64,000 nt of DNA from Sporolactobacillus kofuensis (GCF_042660205.1 NZ_JBHSTQ010000004.1:205303-269302); one strand, 5' to 3'. Positions 26,692-36,264 are shown, counted from the first letter of the stretch. The notes: generated by a model not told the origin, from the sequence alone. A program made the numbers and translations.

Positions 26692-28128
26692 TTAGTTTCT
26701 AAACCAATGAAAAAGCTTATGCGCGTCTCGTTCATCAAGTTGACGCATTGTATACGTTTCTGCCGAAGAGGCACGAACAGTGGCACTGCATGAAGCGAGA
26801 TTCAATCTGCGCTGGGTACGCGAATTTTTCTTTGCAAAGGACTGGATATTGTTCTTGCGCGTAATCGTTGTCGTTTTTGCAAACAAGCGATTGACGAAGA
26901 TCAGCCGGTCTTCATTTAATGCATAGCCTTCAGAGCGCAGCCTGATCCAGCAATAAACGAGAATAAGGGGCAATGCGAGAAACGTATATTTTCCCCAGGG
27001 AAGCCACCATGCAAGAATAGAAGATAAACTAAACCAGAAGGCAATGGGGATGATCATTCGGTACAATGCCCCTCGAATAGGAAGTTGGTTGATCGTTATT
27101 GGTCCTGAAAATTTTGGCATCACGTTTTCGAGAAAAATAGGCAGATCTGTTTTCCGAATGAGCGGAAAGATAAGTACAGATCCACCATCGCCTTTTTCGG
27201 AATCGATACTACCGCTACACTCGGCATAGAGGGTACACCAGCCAAAGAGTTGCTGAAGCCATTGCTCTTTGATACGGATTGCCTGAACACGATCGATTTT
27301 ATATGTTTCATCACGAGTCTCCAGTATCCCGCGATGGATGCGCCATTCATCGTGATAAATGGATAATTTGAATCCTCCCCATTTGAATAGTGTAGTAATG
27401 AGTGAGAATAGCCAAAGGAGCAGAATAGCAAAACCAATAATTATAATAATGCCAACCAGAGAAACATGCTCGATGTAGCTTAGAGAGCGTCCACGTATTC
27501 GATCCGGAATGAGATCATCTGCCTGTGACCAGAGTCCGAAAACTGCGGCCAGCATGACGCCGATCTTGGAGTATAAAAGAGAGGCGGCCACCAAACGTTT
27601 ACCGGATAGTGTGTAGACATGTAGTGGCGATTCATCGATGTTTGGCGAAACAGACACTATTTCTTCAGAATGAACCTGTTCTGCTTGTTCAGTCTTTCCA
27701 CGGCTGATTTGCGCCTTTATTTTCTCTGCTTCTGTACGCTTCAACGCAGAAAGGATCATGTCTCCTTTGACGGCAGGATCTGCAGTATCAAATTTTAACT
27801 GAACGATACCAAGCGGGCGCATCAAAAGGTTTGTTTTAATTTGGACAGACTGTATCCGTTGGATGCGGATATAACGGTCATTACGTACCAGAACGCCGGA
27901 TCGAATATGAAATTGGTCATCGACAAATTCATAGGTAAACCGGAGCCACTTAAAAAAGTTAAAGATTAAAATAATTAGCGGGATAATGATGATATACCCG
28001 AAAATGGTGTCTAAGTGACGGACACCCCAGATAAAACCAAACATTAGGGGAACAAGGATGCTCCATAGGGTTGAGAGCGCCTCATTGAAAATGGCGAAAA
28101 AATGAAGGTGTTTGCCTTTAGAGTTCAT
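26692..28128 (-). CDS. Membrane protein with bacterial PH (DUF304) domains, YdbT-like
   Basis: A 478-residue integral membrane protein with repeated pairs of hydrophobic helices, each followed by a bPH2 (DUF304) segment. Characteristic phrases are FHIRSGVLVRNDRYIRIQRIQSVQIKTNLLMRPLGIVQLKFDTA, here near residues 80-125, and WRIHRGILETRDETYKIDRVQAIRI near 270. B. subtilis YdbT has the same three-module plan. Molecular role uncertain; relatives have been linked to resistance against membrane-active peptides. AAGGAGAA precedes the ATG, which overlaps the end of the ydbS-like gene by 11 bases. Confidence 0.85.
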   Translation of the reverse strand: MNSKGKHLHFFAIFNEALSTLWSILVPLMFGFIWGVRHLDTIFGYIIIIPLIILIFNFFKWLRFTYEFVDDQFHIRSGVLVRNDRYIRIQRIQSVQIKTNLLMRPLGIVQLKFDTADPAVKGDMILSALKRTEAEKIKAQISRGKTEQAEQVHSEEIVSVSPNIDESPLHVYTLSGKRLVAASLLYSKIGVMLAAVFGLWSQADDLIPDRIRGRSLSYIEHVSLVGIIIIIGFAILLLWLFSLITTLFKWGGFKLSIYHDEWRIHRGILETRDETYKIDRVQAIRIKEQWLQQLFGWCTLYAECSGSIDSEKGDGGSVLIFPLIRKTDLPIFLENVMPKFSGPITINQLPIRGALYRMIIPIAFWFSLSSILAWWLPWGKYTFLALPLILVYCWIRLRSEGYALNEDRLIFVNRLFAKTTTITRKNNIQSFAKKNSRTQRRLNLASCSATVRASSAETYTMRQLDERDAHKLFHWFRN

Positions 28129-28600
28129 TTGCCGGGTTCTCCTTAATCAGTTCCGAAATTTGGTCACGAAGAGCAAGCGCTTCTGCTTCCTCCAAAGCCG
28201 GAATTGCATGAACACCTGCTGCAGTCGTTACAGAAACAGCCGTCAAATGATGTTTGCGCAGCAATGGTCCTTGTTCCGTTTCCACATTCTGTACGCGTGT
28301 AAATGGAATCACTGTCTGGGTGATGATGATGATGCCGTCCTGAATCAGCAAATCCTCTTTGCGGATCGCATAGTAGAACGTTCGATAGCTTATTTTCGGG
28401 AAGACAAAGACATACAGAATCAGTTGCAAGACATTCAATGCTGCAAGAGAACCGGCAATATAAAAGAGGAAATAAGGCCAGTTAAAAAAGATAACGGCTG
28501 CGGTAAATGCTCCGATTATTGGCCAGATGACGAAGTGGGTCATCAGTGCGCGTTGACGCCATATAGTGACAATTTTAGGATTAAGACGTTTTTTCTCCAA
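28118..28600 (-). CDS. PH-domain (DUF304) membrane protein, YdbS-like
   Basis: A 160-residue partner of the YdbT-like protein. Two membrane helices (about 22-70) are followed by one bPH2 domain (YYAIRKEDLLIQDGIIIITQTVIPFTRVQNVETEQGPLLRKHHLTAV, in short the R-V-Q-N-V-E-T-E-Q-G-P core). I take the TTG at 28600 as start, because AAAGGAGAGG stands just before it; the frame itself continues to 28633. First gene of the two-gene operon, with overlapping coding ends. Product probably forms a complex with the YdbT-like protein. Confidence 0.83.
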   Translation of the reverse strand: MEKKRLNPKIVTIWRQRALMTHFVIWPIIGAFTAAVIFFNWPYFLFYIAGSLAALNVLQLILYVFVFPKISYRTFYYAIRKEDLLIQDGIIIITQTVIPFTRVQNVETEQGPLLRKHHLTAVSVTTAAGVHAIPALEEAEALALRDQISELIKENPANEL

Positions 28601-28826
28601 ATAACCCTCTCCTTTCTTTGGGTATGATCTCAAAATTCACATTCACAAAGCTGACTTTGAACATCCTTTAATGCTACTGCTCTAGAGGCATTATAACATG
28701 AGTTTTTTTCAGCATTGAAGGGGGAATAGGAAGTATATAGGTAGTGATGACGCTGATGTTCATGGAGATGTTGCTTATTGATAGTACTCGGCAGATCATC
28801 AAACACAGTGAAGGGAGCGAATTTTC

Positions 28827-28997
28827 ATGAATACTTGTCCACATGACAACGGCTATAGACAAGCAAGGGCAACTGAAAAAGTGGATGAGCGGGAACGCTC
28901 TGTGCAAAGACTTCAATGTCCGGTTTGTCGTGCAGATCTGGTAGTTACCGTACATCACAACTGTTTGGACATCAATCAGATTAACCCCCATCAATGA
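28827..28997 (+). CDS. Small Cys/His-rich protein, possible zinc ribbon
   Basis: A 56-residue ORF with a clear AAGGGAG nine bases before its ATG. Cysteines and histidines are placed like a zinc-binding knuckle: C4-P-H6, CPVC at 31-34, HHNC at 43-46. The middle is charged (ATEKVDERERSVQ). I do not recognise a named family. It is a single gene between the divergent ydbS-like gene and the convergent menE; its stop codon lies inside the hairpin at 28990-29033. Confidence 0.6.
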   Translation: MNTCPHDNGYRQARATEKVDERERSVQRLQCPVCRADLVVTVHHNCLDINQINPHQ

Positions 28998-29033
28998 TAA
29001 ACACCGGGCGACTGCCCGGCGTTTATCATTGAT
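28990..29033. terminator. Bidirectional hairpin containing both convergent stop codons
   Basis: A 13-bp arm, one A/C mismatch, then CCGGGC-GACT-GCCCGG, giving 19 paired bases. The TGA of the small gene (28995-28997) and the TGA of menE (29026-29028 on the minus strand) sit symmetrically in the arms. There is only a weak T run. Confidence 0.75.
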
Positions 29034-30537
29034 TATTCATTTGTTTATAGTATGCAAAGAGCTTTCTTCGCAAAAGTTTATGTGATGCATTTTCAGGCAA
29101 TTGATCGATGACATAAATACGTTTTGGCACTTTATAGTGCGCAAGATGTCCACGGCAATAGTCGATCAGTGCATGTTCTGAGAACTGCTCGGCATGTCGT
29201 AAACTGACGAAGGCGATCGGTACGTGTCCCCATTGGGTATCCGGAATCCCGATCACACCAGCTCTCTGAACACCCTCAAAGCCGTTTAGTATCGATTCTA
29301 CTTCTGCCGGATAAATATTTTCACCGCCGGAAATGATCAGATCTTTTCTGCGGTCTAGGACGAATAGGAAACCATCATCATCGAGATAGCCGATATCCCC
29401 GGTCAAAAACCATTGATCCTCAAATGCTTGCTTTGTCGCATCAGCATTATTTAGATAATGACTAAAGACTGTTGGTCCTTTCACTTGAATCTCACCGGGT
29501 TCATCCACTGCAGCGGAATGGCCGTCGCTAATGATTCGGATTTGCATCGGAAAAAGTGGTTTTCCAGCTGATCCTGCTTTTTCAAGCATTGATTCCGGTG
29601 GCAAAGTCACCGACTGTGATGCGGTCTCACTCATGCCGTAGGTTTGGTAGATCGGCATGTGCAGACCGAGGCAACGCTGAAGCAGATGCTGTGGAACAGG
29701 ACCACCGCCGAGCAAGATGCAGCGTAGCGTTGAAGGATATGTTTTCCCCTCACCAAGTGCATCCATCATCCGCTGTAACATCGGTGCAACAACCGATATA
29801 TGGGAAATTCCCCCTTTAGTAATCTGGTGATTGACTGTTTCTGGTGAGAATTTCTCGCAGAGATAGACCGGCATCCCATAAATGACACTTTTCATCAGGA
29901 TGGACAAACCGCTAACATGAAAAAGCGGTACACAGCAAAGCCATGTATCCTTTTGGGTTAGCCCGAGATTGAGTAATGATGCATTTGCATTCCACCAATG
30001 GTTTCCATAGGTCAGCACGACACCTTTCGGGCGCCCGGTTGTTCCTGATGTGAAAATGACCGTACAAGGCTCGTTTAGCTGGACTTCAGTGCTGAAATCG
30101 ATGAGCGGCGTTTTCGCTGTGAATAATGCTGAGATGTGTAAAACGGTACAGCTTGTTTTTTCACCGACTTTAATTGCCTTTTCTTCATTAGACTCATCTG
30201 TAATCAGCATTTGAGAGCCACTATCTTGTATTTGCTGGGTCAGCTCATCTACAGATAATCTTGTATTGAGCGGGACCATGACAGCACCGGCCATCATTAA
30301 TGCATGCGTCAGGATTGCGCATCTGATTGTGTTCCCTTGCAATGAGGCAATATATGCCCCGGAAACCACGCCTGCAGAACGAAGCGCTGAAGCTGTTTTT
30401 TGTACATGCACGTACAGTTGCTGAAAACTCAGTTTCTCATGTTCCGTCTCAAAAGCAAGTCGATGTGGCGTTAATTGTGCACGTTGATACAGCCATTGCG
30501 GCATAGATGGCATGAACGAATCGTTATCTGTGGTCAC
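29026..30537 (-). CDS. menE: o-Succinylbenzoate-CoA ligase
   Basis: A 503-residue acyl-CoA synthetase that activates o-succinylbenzoate with CoA and ATP in menaquinone biosynthesis. It has the adenylate-forming motif TVIFTSGTTGRPKGVVLTYGNHWWNA, YGMSETASQ, and the C-terminal TGDIGYLDDDGFLFVLDRRKDLIISGGENIYPAEVE hinge region (W/TGD and GGENIYPAE visible). The GTG start overlaps the menB stop (GTGA). The order menB-menE places the ligase downstream of the naphthoate synthase that uses its product; menC, menD and menF are not in the window. Confidence 0.95.
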   Translation of the reverse strand: MTTDNDSFMPSMPQWLYQRAQLTPHRLAFETEHEKLSFQQLYVHVQKTASALRSAGVVSGAYIASLQGNTIRCAILTHALMMAGAVMVPLNTRLSVDELTQQIQDSGSQMLITDESNEEKAIKVGEKTSCTVLHISALFTAKTPLIDFSTEVQLNEPCTVIFTSGTTGRPKGVVLTYGNHWWNANASLLNLGLTQKDTWLCCVPLFHVSGLSILMKSVIYGMPVYLCEKFSPETVNHQITKGGISHISVVAPMLQRMMDALGEGKTYPSTLRCILLGGGPVPQHLLQRCLGLHMPIYQTYGMSETASQSVTLPPESMLEKAGSAGKPLFPMQIRIISDGHSAAVDEPGEIQVKGPTVFSHYLNNADATKQAFEDQWFLTGDIGYLDDDGFLFVLDRRKDLIISGGENIYPAEVESILNGFEGVQRAGVIGIPDTQWGHVPIAFVSLRHAEQFSEHALIDYCRGHLAHYKVPKRIYVIDQLPENASHKLLRRKLFAYYKQMNNQ

Positions 30538-31355
30538 GGGAATTTCGGAAACTTACTGAAATCAGGATCGCGTTTTTCTTTGAAAGCGTCACGTCCCTCT
30601 TTCGCTTCATCGGTTGTATAGTAAAGCAGTGTTGCGTCTCCGCCAAATTGCTGTAGACCTGCGAGGCCATCCGTATCCGCGTTAAACGATGCTTTGAGAA
30701 ATCTAAGCGCAGTGGCACTTTTTGTGAGCATTTCTTTCGCCCATTTTACGGTTTCTGCTTCCAATTGATCGAGAGGAACCACGGTGTTAACAAGTCCCAT
30801 ATCAAGGGCTTGTTGTGCGTTGTACTGACGGCACAAGTACCAAATTTCACGTGCCTTCTTGTGTCCGACAATGCGTGCTAAGTAGCCTGCACCATAGCCT
30901 GCATCGAAACTGCCGACCTTTGGTCCGGTTTGTCCGAATACTGCGTTATCTGCGGCGATCGTCAAGTCACAAACAACCTGAAGAACGTTTCCTCCGCCAA
31001 TAGCGTAGCCGGCAACCATTGCGATGACCGGTTTCGGAATGATTCGAATAAGATGTTGCAGATCAAGCACGTTCAGACGTGGAATGTTGTCCTTTCCAAC
31101 ATAGCCGCCGTTTCCGCGTACTTTCTGATCTCCACCGGAGCAGAACGCTTTCGTTCCGGCGCCTGTAAGAATAATAACGCCGATTGAGGCATCATCACGA
31201 GCAATCGCAAACGCGTCAATCATTTCAACGACTGTATTTGGTGTGAATGCGTTGCGCACTTGTGGTCGATTAATGGTTATTTTGGCAATACCTTCATAAG
31301 TTTCAAAGAAAATATCTTCATAGTCTTTGACTTTTTGCCACGTAATTGAGGACAT
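30534..31355 (-). CDS. menB: 1,4-Dihydroxy-2-naphthoyl-CoA synthase
   Basis: A 273-residue crotonase-fold enzyme that closes the naphthoquinone ring of menaquinone. Near-identical family blocks are visible: NRPQVRNAFTPNTV, FCSGGDQKVRG, GYAIGGGNVLQVVCDLTIAADNA, QTGPKVGSFDAGYG and the C-terminal LLYYTTDEAKEGRDAF. The ATG at 31355 fits the family N-terminus (GGGTGA upstream); the frame itself runs to 31376. First gene of menBE here. Its product feeds the menaquinone pool used by QoxABCD. Confidence 0.96.
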   Translation of the reverse strand: MSSITWQKVKDYEDIFFETYEGIAKITINRPQVRNAFTPNTVVEMIDAFAIARDDASIGVIILTGAGTKAFCSGGDQKVRGNGGYVGKDNIPRLNVLDLQHLIRIIPKPVIAMVAGYAIGGGNVLQVVCDLTIAADNAVFGQTGPKVGSFDAGYGAGYLARIVGHKKAREIWYLCRQYNAQQALDMGLVNTVVPLDQLEAETVKWAKEMLTKSATALRFLKASFNADTDGLAGLQQFGGDATLLYYTTDEAKEGRDAFKEKRDPDFSKFPKFP

Positions 31356-31528
31356 TAGTTCACCCAGCCTTCTCAAAAATTGGTCGATAGGTCACAATTC
31401 TGTCAAATGTGACACACATATTGTAGCACAACTCATCCAGCATTTCCGATTATGATTCTTACTTGAAACCTCTTCTTACTTTTTAAAACCAAATGGATTG
31501 TGAGAACGGTCATATATGTTTAAAATGT

Positions 31529-31680
31529 TTTTCGGAGGGATGGTTTAGAAAGGCGTGGTGCGAGACGCCTGTGGGAGTAGCGAACCAAGTGAGACCCCGC
31601 AGACAACGGCTTGATCGAGGAGGCTCACGGATCACCCGCGGCAAGCGCGCACCGAAAGCCTCAATTCTCTATAGATGTTA
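31529..31680 (+). repeat. Oriented intergenic repeat, copy E (standard subtype)
   Basis: GCGAGACGCCTGTGGGAGTAGCG, AAGTGAGACCCCGCAGAC, GAGGAGGCTCACGGATCACCCGCGGCAAGCG (written here in parts) match copies C and J. The outer stem is locally rewritten as AGGCGTGGTGCG with CGCACCGAAAGCCT, and the terminal hairpin is missing. It lies between divergent menB and truA. Confidence 0.8.
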
Positions 31681-31838
31681 ATAAACATCCTTTATTTTTT
31701 ATCAGGTTGTTATTCCGAGAAAAGCTTGACGCATACGAAAGTCGCACGGAAATTGACAATCCCCTTTCATTTGCGCGACAATGCGAATGGCTACGTTAAG
31801 TATGCATCATGAACATTCGATAACAGAGGGAGCAAACA

Positions 31839-32576
31839 ATGAACAACTATAAATTAACACTTCAATATGACGGGGGCCGTTATAAAGGCTGGCAGCGTCT
31901 TGGTGATGACAAGAATACAATTCAAGGAAAAATAGAGCATGTGCTATCGGTGCTGGTTGGTGAACCCGTGGAGATTATCGGCTGCAGTCGAACAGACGCC
32001 GGTGTACATGCGCTTGGGCAAATCGCAACGTTTAAAAGTCCCAAAGAATTTTCCAATTTAGAAATCAAGACCTACTTGAATCATCAACTGCCAAAGGATA
32101 TTAGCGTGATTGATGTCGCACGTGTTCCTGAACGTTTTCATGCGCGCTATCATGCGAAAGAAAAGACCTATTTGTATAAAATATGGAACGGTCCTTACCC
32201 CTATCCTTTTATGAGAAAATACAGCATGTATGTTGAAGAAAAATTGGATATTGATCGCATGGAACAGGCCAGCCGTGATTTCATTGGCGAACATGATTTC
32301 ACTGTGTTCGCTAACGCCAAGTCCAAGAAGAAATCTTCAATACGCACCATCTCGGAAATAACCATCGATAAACGTGATGGTTTCATTGAAATCCGCTTAC
32401 GGGGAAATGGCTTTCTCTATAACATGGCACGGAAAATGGTTGGCACGCTTATAGAGATCGGTTTTGGTAACATTGATACCGATCGTATCCCGGAAATTCT
32501 TGAATCTAAAGAACGAAAACAAACAGGCCTTATGGCAGAAGCACAGGGCCTGTATTTAGAAAAAATATATTATTGA
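31839..32576 (+). CDS. truA: tRNA pseudouridine synthase A (positions 38-40)
   Basis: A 245-residue TruA enzyme that modifies uridines in the anticodon arm. The catalytic Asp53 is in GCSRTDAGVHALGQ; other blocks are LQYDGGRYKGWQ at the start, VPERFHARYHAKEKTYLYKIW and FLYNMARKMVGTLIEIG. AGAGGGAGC precedes the ATG. It stands alone, outside the usual ribosomal-protein context, so it may be a second copy or a relocated gene. Confidence 0.95.
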   Translation: MNNYKLTLQYDGGRYKGWQRLGDDKNTIQGKIEHVLSVLVGEPVEIIGCSRTDAGVHALGQIATFKSPKEFSNLEIKTYLNHQLPKDISVIDVARVPERFHARYHAKEKTYLYKIWNGPYPYPFMRKYSMYVEEKLDIDRMEQASRDFIGEHDFTVFANAKSKKKSSIRTISEITIDKRDGFIEIRLRGNGFLYNMARKMVGTLIEIGFGNIDTDRIPEILESKERKQTGLMAEAQGLYLEKIYY

Positions 32577-32629
32577 GAACACGATTAAAAGTTCAAAGCG
32601 GAGAAAATTAGACACTGCTTGAGCGATAT

Positions 32630-34321
32630 TTATGTTTTTACTACCGGGGCAATGATTTTATTGGACTTGATATCAATTATCCCTTCTGGTGTAAGTCGAA
32701 CAAAAGGCAAATGCAGTTCAGTCATAAAATACAGGCAGAAGAACGGATCGTCAAAGGCGAATCCGCTCTTTTTCATGTGTGCAATGAAGTGTTCTGCCTC
32801 CGCGTTCAGTGTGTCCATCGGTTTATTGCTCATCACACCAAGCATCTCTAAGGGGATTGAAAAAGGTTGATCATCGAATTGCGCGGTAATCCCCTGATTG
32901 CCGTCCATGATTTTCTGATAGGCGTCTGCCATTGCCTGCCTGTCCTGCCCAATGAGTAGCACGTCTCCCGAGGCACAGTAAGTACTTCCGAGTGCGCGAA
33001 GCGAACGTGCAAAGTTTTTGATCCGTGTGCAAAGATAGGCACCGCTTTTTCGGTTAATATAGACGAAGAAACATTCATCTGCTAAGAGATCACGGTTTGG
33101 ATCAAAGGTATAGGGTCGCGTTATGACACTATTCTCGAGTTTAATACCGATGGAGACCGTCGGCTGAAGCGGACAAGTCTTTGGCAGATGTGCGAGATCA
33201 GCACGACTAAAGAAATGCTTCAATGAAAAGTCGGATGTCCTTCCCAAGTTCTTTTCATCGCGGACAATCCATTTTCCCTCAAAAAGGACGCTCGTCGGTT
33301 CCGGCTCCTCAAGACTCTCGATAATATTAATATCCGCCATTCTGCCCGGTGATAGGCTACCCACCGTGCCGTCTATGTGATAGTAGACAGCGGGATTCAA
33401 GGTAGCCATCCGATAAGCATCGAACACAGATATGCCGCTTTTCATTACCTCCGTGATCATCGCTGCGTGTGTTGCCTGCTTCAGAAAGGGAAGCGAGGCA
33501 CCATCGTTCGTCACCATCAGTTTGGATAAATCAATGCCCGGATGATGTGCAAGCTCTTTCATAATGGTCGGAAGGTCGGGACGAATGGACGAATAACGGA
33601 TCGCTGTGTAATAGCCCAAATTTAGTCTTTGGATAACATCCTGTGCGGTCATTGATTCGTGGTCGGCGCTGATGCCGCTGGTCGCAAACAAATTCAGGGT
33701 GTTGACAGACGAGCCGGGCAGATGACCTTCCATGCGTTTGCCCGATTGCCTAACGGCGAAAAGTTTCTCATATAATTCGGGCGAACCAAATTTAAGCGGT
33801 AGCCAGTGGCTGAGTTCCCCGCCTTGTACGACATACGGTTGATCTAGCCAGTGTTCCAGAGCGTTCGTTGAGGGACGATGTTCTTCGAAATAGGCCCACC
33901 ACAACCAAGAGTGCCTCCTGGTTTGGTCCAATCCTTTAACGAATGCATGCATTTGCTCCTCATCTAAATGGGCGGAGGCAAAGCTATTGTCATTAATCGA
34001 AATCATCGTTCCATGCTCTGTCAGATAGCTTCCTAAGGACAGTGGATTATAAAGAAGAAACGGATGTGCATGGGGTTCGATGTAGGCAGGAACCATGACT
34101 TGGTGATCCTTTAGTTGGATTATCTCTGTTTTATCCGTGATCAGTGGCTCATCAGGACCGATATAGGCGATCCGATCACCGCTTAACCAAACATTTTCTT
34201 TTTGAACGATTCCAGAATAGACATGAAGAACGTTAACATTTGGAAAAAATAGCGTAGCCGGACTTTTTTTACGAACGGTGTTGATCAGTCGGCAATGCGT
34301 TTCATAAGTGAGTGGTTGCAT
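32630..34321 (-). CDS. Amidohydrolase, adenine deaminase-like (YerA type)
   Basis: A 563-residue metal-dependent hydrolase of the adenine deaminase family. VMVPAYIEPHAHPFLLYNP carries the HxH metal motif, SADHESMTAQDVIQRLNLGY and VTNDGASLP resemble later metal or active-site loops, and GSLSPGRMADINIIESLEEP is the typical C-terminal composite-domain seam. It is closer in wording to B. subtilis YerA than to true Ade; deamination of adenine is not established for that branch. The ATG at 34321 is chosen; a TTG at 34336 is possible. Single gene. Confidence 0.8.
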   Translation of the reverse strand: MQPLTYETHCRLINTVRKKSPATLFFPNVNVLHVYSGIVQKENVWLSGDRIAYIGPDEPLITDKTEIIQLKDHQVMVPAYIEPHAHPFLLYNPLSLGSYLTEHGTMISINDNSFASAHLDEEQMHAFVKGLDQTRRHSWLWWAYFEEHRPSTNALEHWLDQPYVVQGGELSHWLPLKFGSPELYEKLFAVRQSGKRMEGHLPGSSVNTLNLFATSGISADHESMTAQDVIQRLNLGYYTAIRYSSIRPDLPTIMKELAHHPGIDLSKLMVTNDGASLPFLKQATHAAMITEVMKSGISVFDAYRMATLNPAVYYHIDGTVGSLSPGRMADINIIESLEEPEPTSVLFEGKWIVRDEKNLGRTSDFSLKHFFSRADLAHLPKTCPLQPTVSIGIKLENSVITRPYTFDPNRDLLADECFFVYINRKSGAYLCTRIKNFARSLRALGSTYCASGDVLLIGQDRQAMADAYQKIMDGNQGITAQFDDQPFSIPLEMLGVMSNKPMDTLNAEAEHFIAHMKKSGFAFDDPFFCLYFMTELHLPFVRLTPEGIIDIKSNKIIAPVVKT

Positions 34322-34485
34322 AAATTCACATCTCAATCATAAGTGTTGTATTTATTATACAGACACTTACATCAGTTTTCATAGTAAACGCAGATAGCGT
34401 TCACTAATTAGCAGTGGTCATTCCCGTTCGGGGGCATGCTTATCATGATTCTATGATCTAGTAAAGAAGAACCATCACAATATGA

Positions 34486-34522
34486 AAAAAGACTTACGAG
34501 AATAATCTCCGTAAGTCTTTAT
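34486..34522 (-). terminator. Terminator of the MFS gene
   Basis: AAGACTTACG/CGTAAGTCTT stem; on the minus strand it is followed by TTTTTTCAT. It lies beyond repeat F. Confidence 0.75.
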
Positions 34523-34530
34523 AAAATGAA

Positions 34531-34728
34531 AAGAAAGTATAAATCGTTTTGCATAAAAATGCAGCGAAGATGCGAGACGCATGCTTGGATCGTTTCAGAT
34601 GATCGCGTGCCAGTGGAGACCCCTTTTGTATGTTCGAGAAGGCTCACGGTGTGTTCACGGCAAGCGAGCAGTCGAAGCATAATTGATGCAGGATCAAGGG
34701 CTGGGCGATTTTTGCCCAGCTTTTCGCA
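34531..34728 (+). repeat. Oriented intergenic repeat, copy F (long subtype)
   Basis: AGAAAGTATAAATCGTTTTGC, ATGCAGCGAAGATGCGAGACGC, the GATCGTTTCAGATGATCGCG insert, GAGAAGGCTCACGG and the terminal GCTGGGC/GCCCAGC hairpin. It lies between two minus-strand genes, so it is antisense to their transcription. Confidence 0.85.
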
Positions 34729-34736
34729 GCAAACTA

Positions 34737-35984
34737 TTATTTGAATGAATTATCTCGCGCTGCAAATGCTGGACGTGAACGGTGCCAAAATTTAACTTTC
34801 ATCAACATTTGTAAGGATTTTCCACCACGAATTTGGCTAATGACGAGCAGAAAAATTAAGTAGGCAACGGCTATGCTGACAATGTACCAAAGGGTGAGTG
34901 TGATGCCGGCACGGTCAATGGCTAATCCGGTAAGTGCTGGGAAAATCGCAGAACCCAGACCGGACAGACCGGAAATGATTGGTGTAACTAGGTGTGCACT
35001 ATTCGGGATCGAATAATTTGCGTAGACAAGTGTAATCGAATAGATGCCGGACATCATCAATCCAAGAGTTCCAACAAAGATATAACCCATCAATGCATTT
35101 TTCAATACGATGAACAGGACGAGTGAAATAATGGTTCCAATTATATTGATCAACAGATAAGCGTTGTATGTGAGCTTGCGAATAATGACTGCTGTTGCCG
35201 CACGTCCGATGACCATTGCACCCCAGAAAATACCAATACTGATTGACGCGTAATAAGCAGCTTGGTGTAAATAGTGAATAAAAATCGATGACATGAAGTT
35301 GTTCAAGCTCCCTTCAAGTCCGCCATAGAGGAATACAATCATGGCGAACAGACCCAGAACAATCCACTTCATGTTCGCAGTTAACGGGCGTTGTGCATCA
35401 CTTGATCCGGATGCATCCAATGGTTCACCTTGGTCCACAACTTTTTTGGAATAGGAAATGCGCGTCCAGACAAGAGCGAGTACAACTGCGAGAACAGCAG
35501 TGATTACAAACAAATATCGCCAGATGTTATGAGCGATGAAGAAGCTCGCAAGCAGGGGCATTGTGAATGCACCAAGACCGAAAGCAACTTCCAAATAGCT
35601 CATCGCAACAGCTTGACGGCCAATAAATACCTCAATAAACATGGTGGCGACAACAATCCCAATCGCCGCCGATCCGGCACTGTTTAGAAAATAAAGGGCC
35701 ATAAATAATGGGAAAGGCGGAAGTAAAAGAATGCTAAACTGCGCAAAAGCAATGAGTAATGCGGCAGTCGTGAGCAAGGGCTTCGGATGAAAACGGCGAT
35801 TCAGCCATGAAGTCAGCAACACACCTGTAAGAAATCCCATGGCACCGACAAAAATAAGCCTTCCGCCAATTGTATATGAAACATGATAATAAGTTAAGAG
35901 TTCAGGTAACACAGATCCTATTGAGATCGCAGTAAGTCCGGTCAAAAAATAAAGGGCACAAGAGGCAAAAGTAAATTGGCGCAT
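34737..35984 (-). CDS. MFS transporter, GlcP/FucP-like sugar carrier
   Basis: A 415-residue protein with 12 predicted membrane helices. FTFASCALYFLTGLTAISIGSVLPELL at the start and YLEVAFGLGAFTMPLL near residue 125 resemble B. subtilis GlcP, a glucose/mannose-proton symporter, so a sugar is the likeliest substrate; this is inference. The ATG at 35984 has AAGGAGCG 11 bases before it, whereas the longer frame to 36032 has none. Single gene with its terminator placed beyond repeat F. Confidence 0.8.
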   Translation of the reverse strand: MRQFTFASCALYFLTGLTAISIGSVLPELLTYYHVSYTIGGRLIFVGAMGFLTGVLLTSWLNRRFHPKPLLTTAALLIAFAQFSILLLPPFPLFMALYFLNSAGSAAIGIVVATMFIEVFIGRQAVAMSYLEVAFGLGAFTMPLLASFFIAHNIWRYLFVITAVLAVVLALVWTRISYSKKVVDQGEPLDASGSSDAQRPLTANMKWIVLGLFAMIVFLYGGLEGSLNNFMSSIFIHYLHQAAYYASISIGIFWGAMVIGRAATAVIIRKLTYNAYLLINIIGTIISLVLFIVLKNALMGYIFVGTLGLMMSGIYSITLVYANYSIPNSAHLVTPIISGLSGLGSAIFPALTGLAIDRAGITLTLWYIVSIAVAYLIFLLVISQIRGGKSLQMLMKVKFWHRSRPAFAARDNSFK

Positions 35985-36163
35985 GGTGCAAGCGCTCCTT
36001 TCATGAGAAAAATAATAAAGAAGCGTCGTCAATTGCTCCCGCGCCCCTTCAAGTCAACTCAGAACATTGTAGCAGGAACATACCAACAAGAGAAGAGATT
36101 TGAACACTTTTTTATTAAAAAAATAAGAAACATTCATAATCCACTTGAAGGACGAGGGAAAAC

Positions 36164-36264
36164 CGCTTGTTCAAGGAGGCTCGCGGTGCGCCTGTGGCAA
36201 GCGAGCAATCGAAGCATTATCGATACACAGATAAGGATTGGACGCTAATTATACAGTTTTTCTC
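36164..36264 (+). repeat. Oriented intergenic repeat, copy G (3' fragment)
   Basis: Begins at CGCTTGTTCAAGGAGGCTCGCGG, continues GCCTGTGGCAAGCGAGCAATCGAAGCAT (in parts) and AGATAAGGATTGG. The terminal hairpin is degraded. The 5' half is absent. Confidence 0.7.
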
